This document shows positions 5,243 to 6,698 of a stretch of 6,698 nt of DNA, one piece after another. The translations under genes and the position numbers were made by a program. Positions within the stretch are counted from its first letter, which is position 1. The number at the start of each line of letters is the position of its first letter. The notes beneath the pieces were generated by a model. The model saw nothing but the letters and a program-made list of their open reading frames with translations, made no database searches and was not told where the DNA came from. The DNA comes from CAWUKV01 sp963923025 (GTDB taxonomy: Bacteria; Cyanobacteriota; Cyanobacteriia; Phormidesmidales; Phormidesmidaceae), in contig CAWUKV010000256.1 of the NCBI GenBank assembly GCA_963923025.1, positions 1-6,698 of the forward strand, in the 5' to 3' direction.

Positions 5243-6698
5243 GTGGTCAAAGTCCCATCGCCCGTATCCTCGCTGTATCAAGTTGGCGGTAGCCTACAGC
5301 TCAACGCCCACAGCTATGTCAGTCGCGCAGCCGATCAGGAGCTGCTAGCGGCATTGTCAGCCGGGGAATACTGCTATGTTTTCAACGCCCGTCAGATGGG
5401 CAAGTCGAGCCTGCGGGTTCATATGCAGCAACAGTTGCAGGCCAAAGGCCATCGCTGTGTATCACTCGACCTAACCAGTATCGGCAGTGAGGAGGTCACC
5501 CCGGCCCAGTGGTACAAGGGCCTTGTACTAGACCTACTCAGCAAGTTTGACCTGCACGGTCAGATCGGCTTCAAAGCCTGGTGGGCCGATCACGACGAGC
5601 TCCCCTACCCTCAACGGCTGCGCTGCTTCCTAGAGGAAATTCTGCTGGTTCACTATCCTGACGACCAGCTCTACATTTTTGTGGATGAAATTGACAGTGC
5701 CCTAGCCCTACCTTTTCCTGTCGATGATTTTTTTGCGGTGGTCCGGTACTGCTATAACGAGCGATCGACGTCACCCCAGCATCAACGACTGACCTGGGCG
5801 TTGTTCGGTGTGGTCACACCGTCAGAACTGATTTATAACCGTCACCGGACACCATTTAACGTTGGTCGAGCTATTGCGCTGAAGGGCTTTCAACTGCACG
5901 AAGCAAAGGCGCTGACCAGCGGTTTTGCTGCCCATGTCAGTCAGCCGGATGCGGTGCTAGCCGCCATTCTAGACTGGACAAACGGCCAACCGTTTCTGAC
6001 TCAAAAGCTATGTGCGCTGGTAGCCGACCAGCTGACAGCCGCCAGTCTACCGCAGTTGCAGGATGCTCAACTGGTTGAGCAGGTCGTCCAGGAACACGTC
6101 TTACAACACTGGGAGTCCCAGGATAATCCTGAACATTTACGCACCATTCGCGATCGCATCCTCCGAGACGAAACTTCGGCAGGACAGCTGCTAAGCCTGT
6201 ATCAACGGGTTCTTCAGCACGCCGCTGACGATACCCTGCGCTATACCGATAGCGAGGAACAAGTTGAGCTACTACTATCCGGTTTAGTCGAAATCCGTGG
6301 GGGCTGCCTGCGGGTCAAAAACAAAATTTACGCGACTATTTTTGATGACCATTGGGTGACCCAACAGCTCGATGCCCTACGTCCCTACGCTCCAGCCCTC
6401 AAAGCTTGGCAGGCCAGCAATAGAACGGACAACTCACGGCTGCTCCAGGGACTGGCGCTGCAAGAAGCCCAGGACTGGAGCCACGGCAAACGGCTGAGCG
6501 ATCAGGACTATCAGTTTCTGTCAGCCAGCGATCGCTACGAACAACAGCTGATTCAAAATCAGCTTAAGGCCGCTAAAACCCAAGCCGTCCAGACCCAGCT
6601 GGCTATCCAGCGGCAATCCCTACAGCAGCTAGCGACCCTCAGCGGTGTTTTGGCAGCGGCGCTGGTCGTGGTCCTCACATTTGGGTTCGAAATCTTCC
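5243..6698 (+). CDS. AAA-like STAND-type ATPase with C-terminal membrane anchor, 3' partial
   Basis: The frame is open from after a TAG at 5204 to the window edge, giving 485 residues from GTG 5243. No ATG or TTG lies between that stop and the conserved YQVGGSL block (12-18); GTG 5243 is the only usual start and gives the family's normal 12-residue lead, so I chose it. Motifs are Walker A NARQMGKSSL (K54, S55), Walker B IFVDEID (D148, E149), RTPFNVGR (202-209), GFQLHEA, NGQPFLTQKLC (247-257), EHLRTIRDR, and the KNKIYATIFDDHWV winged-helix-like segment. About 435-463 is Gln/Ala-rich and probably coiled coil, then a hydrophobic segment from L466 to the edge (LSGVLAAALVVVLTFG) looks like a membrane helix. 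Relatives often continue with WD40, TPR or other repeats after such a helix; here that part is not in the window. The ATPase side would face the cytosol. It may be cotranscribed with the upstream ATPase gene. Confidence 0.88.
   Translation, partial: MVKVPSPVSSLYQVGGSLQLNAHSYVSRAADQELLAALSAGEYCYVFNARQMGKSSLRVHMQQQLQAKGHRCVSLDLTSIGSEEVTPAQWYKGLVLDLLSKFDLHGQIGFKAWWADHDELPYPQRLRCFLEEILLVHYPDDQLYIFVDEIDSALALPFPVDDFFAVVRYCYNERSTSPQHQRLTWALFGVVTPSELIYNRHRTPFNVGRAIALKGFQLHEAKALTSGFAAHVSQPDAVLAAILDWTNGQPFLTQKLCALVADQLTAASLPQLQDAQLVEQVVQEHVLQHWESQDNPEHLRTIRDRILRDETSAGQLLSLYQRVLQHAADDTLRYTDSEEQVELLLSGLVEIRGGCLRVKNKIYATIFDDHWVTQQLDALRPYAPALKAWQASNRTDNSRLLQGLALQEAQDWSHGKRLSDQDYQFLSASDRYEQQLIQNQLKAAKTQAVQTQLAIQRQSLQQLATLSGVLAAALVVVLTFGFEIF

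Larger units (their letters stand above)
276..6535. repeat. Six dispersed HIP1 octamers (GCGATCGC)
   Basis: Exact GCGATCGC occurs at 276-283, 1263-1270, 3946-3953, 4688-4695, 6150-6157 and 6528-6535. About 0.1 would be expected by chance in 6.7 kb, and such enrichment is a hallmark of many cyanobacterial genomes. All six lie in the CHAT gene and the two ATPase genes. Confidence 0.9.

Overview
The window looks like a chromosome fragment from a cyanobacterium, probably a filamentous Leptolyngbya/Nodosilinea-like lineage; the genus is a guess. Three things support this: six copies of the HIP1 octamer GCGATCGC (starts 276, 1263, 3946, 4688, 6150, 6528), protein families that are typically cyanobacterial (TPR-CHAT proteins, AAA-like STAND-type ATPases, a VMAP-type N-terminal HTH), and moderately GC-rich coding DNA with AT-richer spacers.

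Layout. Positions 1-1628 (+) hold the C-terminal 541 residues of a TPR-CHAT protein whose start lies outside the window. Convergent to it, 1689-2348 (-) encodes a short-chain dehydrogenase/reductase of the C-factor-like type. The 239-bp spacer 2349-2587 contains a strong hairpin and, unexpectedly, a good intrinsic terminator facing plus, with no plus-strand gene in front of it. At 2588-3070 (-) is a 160-aa protein resembling only the N-terminal domain of cyanobacterial XdhC/CoxI proteins, with its glycine- and cysteine-rich motifs eroded. A 610-bp divergent spacer (3071-3680) separates it from 3681-5036 (+), a 451-aa AAA-like ATPase with an N-terminal HTH. After a 206-bp gap a second, distinct AAA-like ATPase starts at about 5243 (+). 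It ends in a coiled coil and a membrane segment and is cut by the window end.

How the genes may work together. The CHAT protein (caspase-like peptidase fold) and the two ATPases belong to families linked by comparative genomics to NTP-dependent conflict, cell-death or signalling systems. Their proximity suggests, but does not prove, a sensor/switch/effector neighbourhood. The SDR and XdhC-like genes between them point the other way and look like ordinary or decaying metabolic genes.

The most striking non-coding pattern is three separate tandem repeats, all with a 14-bp period and all sitting on a gene boundary: the stop codon of the CHAT gene, the start codon of the XdhC-like gene and the stop codon of the first ATPase. 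No tRNA, rRNA, CRISPR array or insertion sequence was seen.
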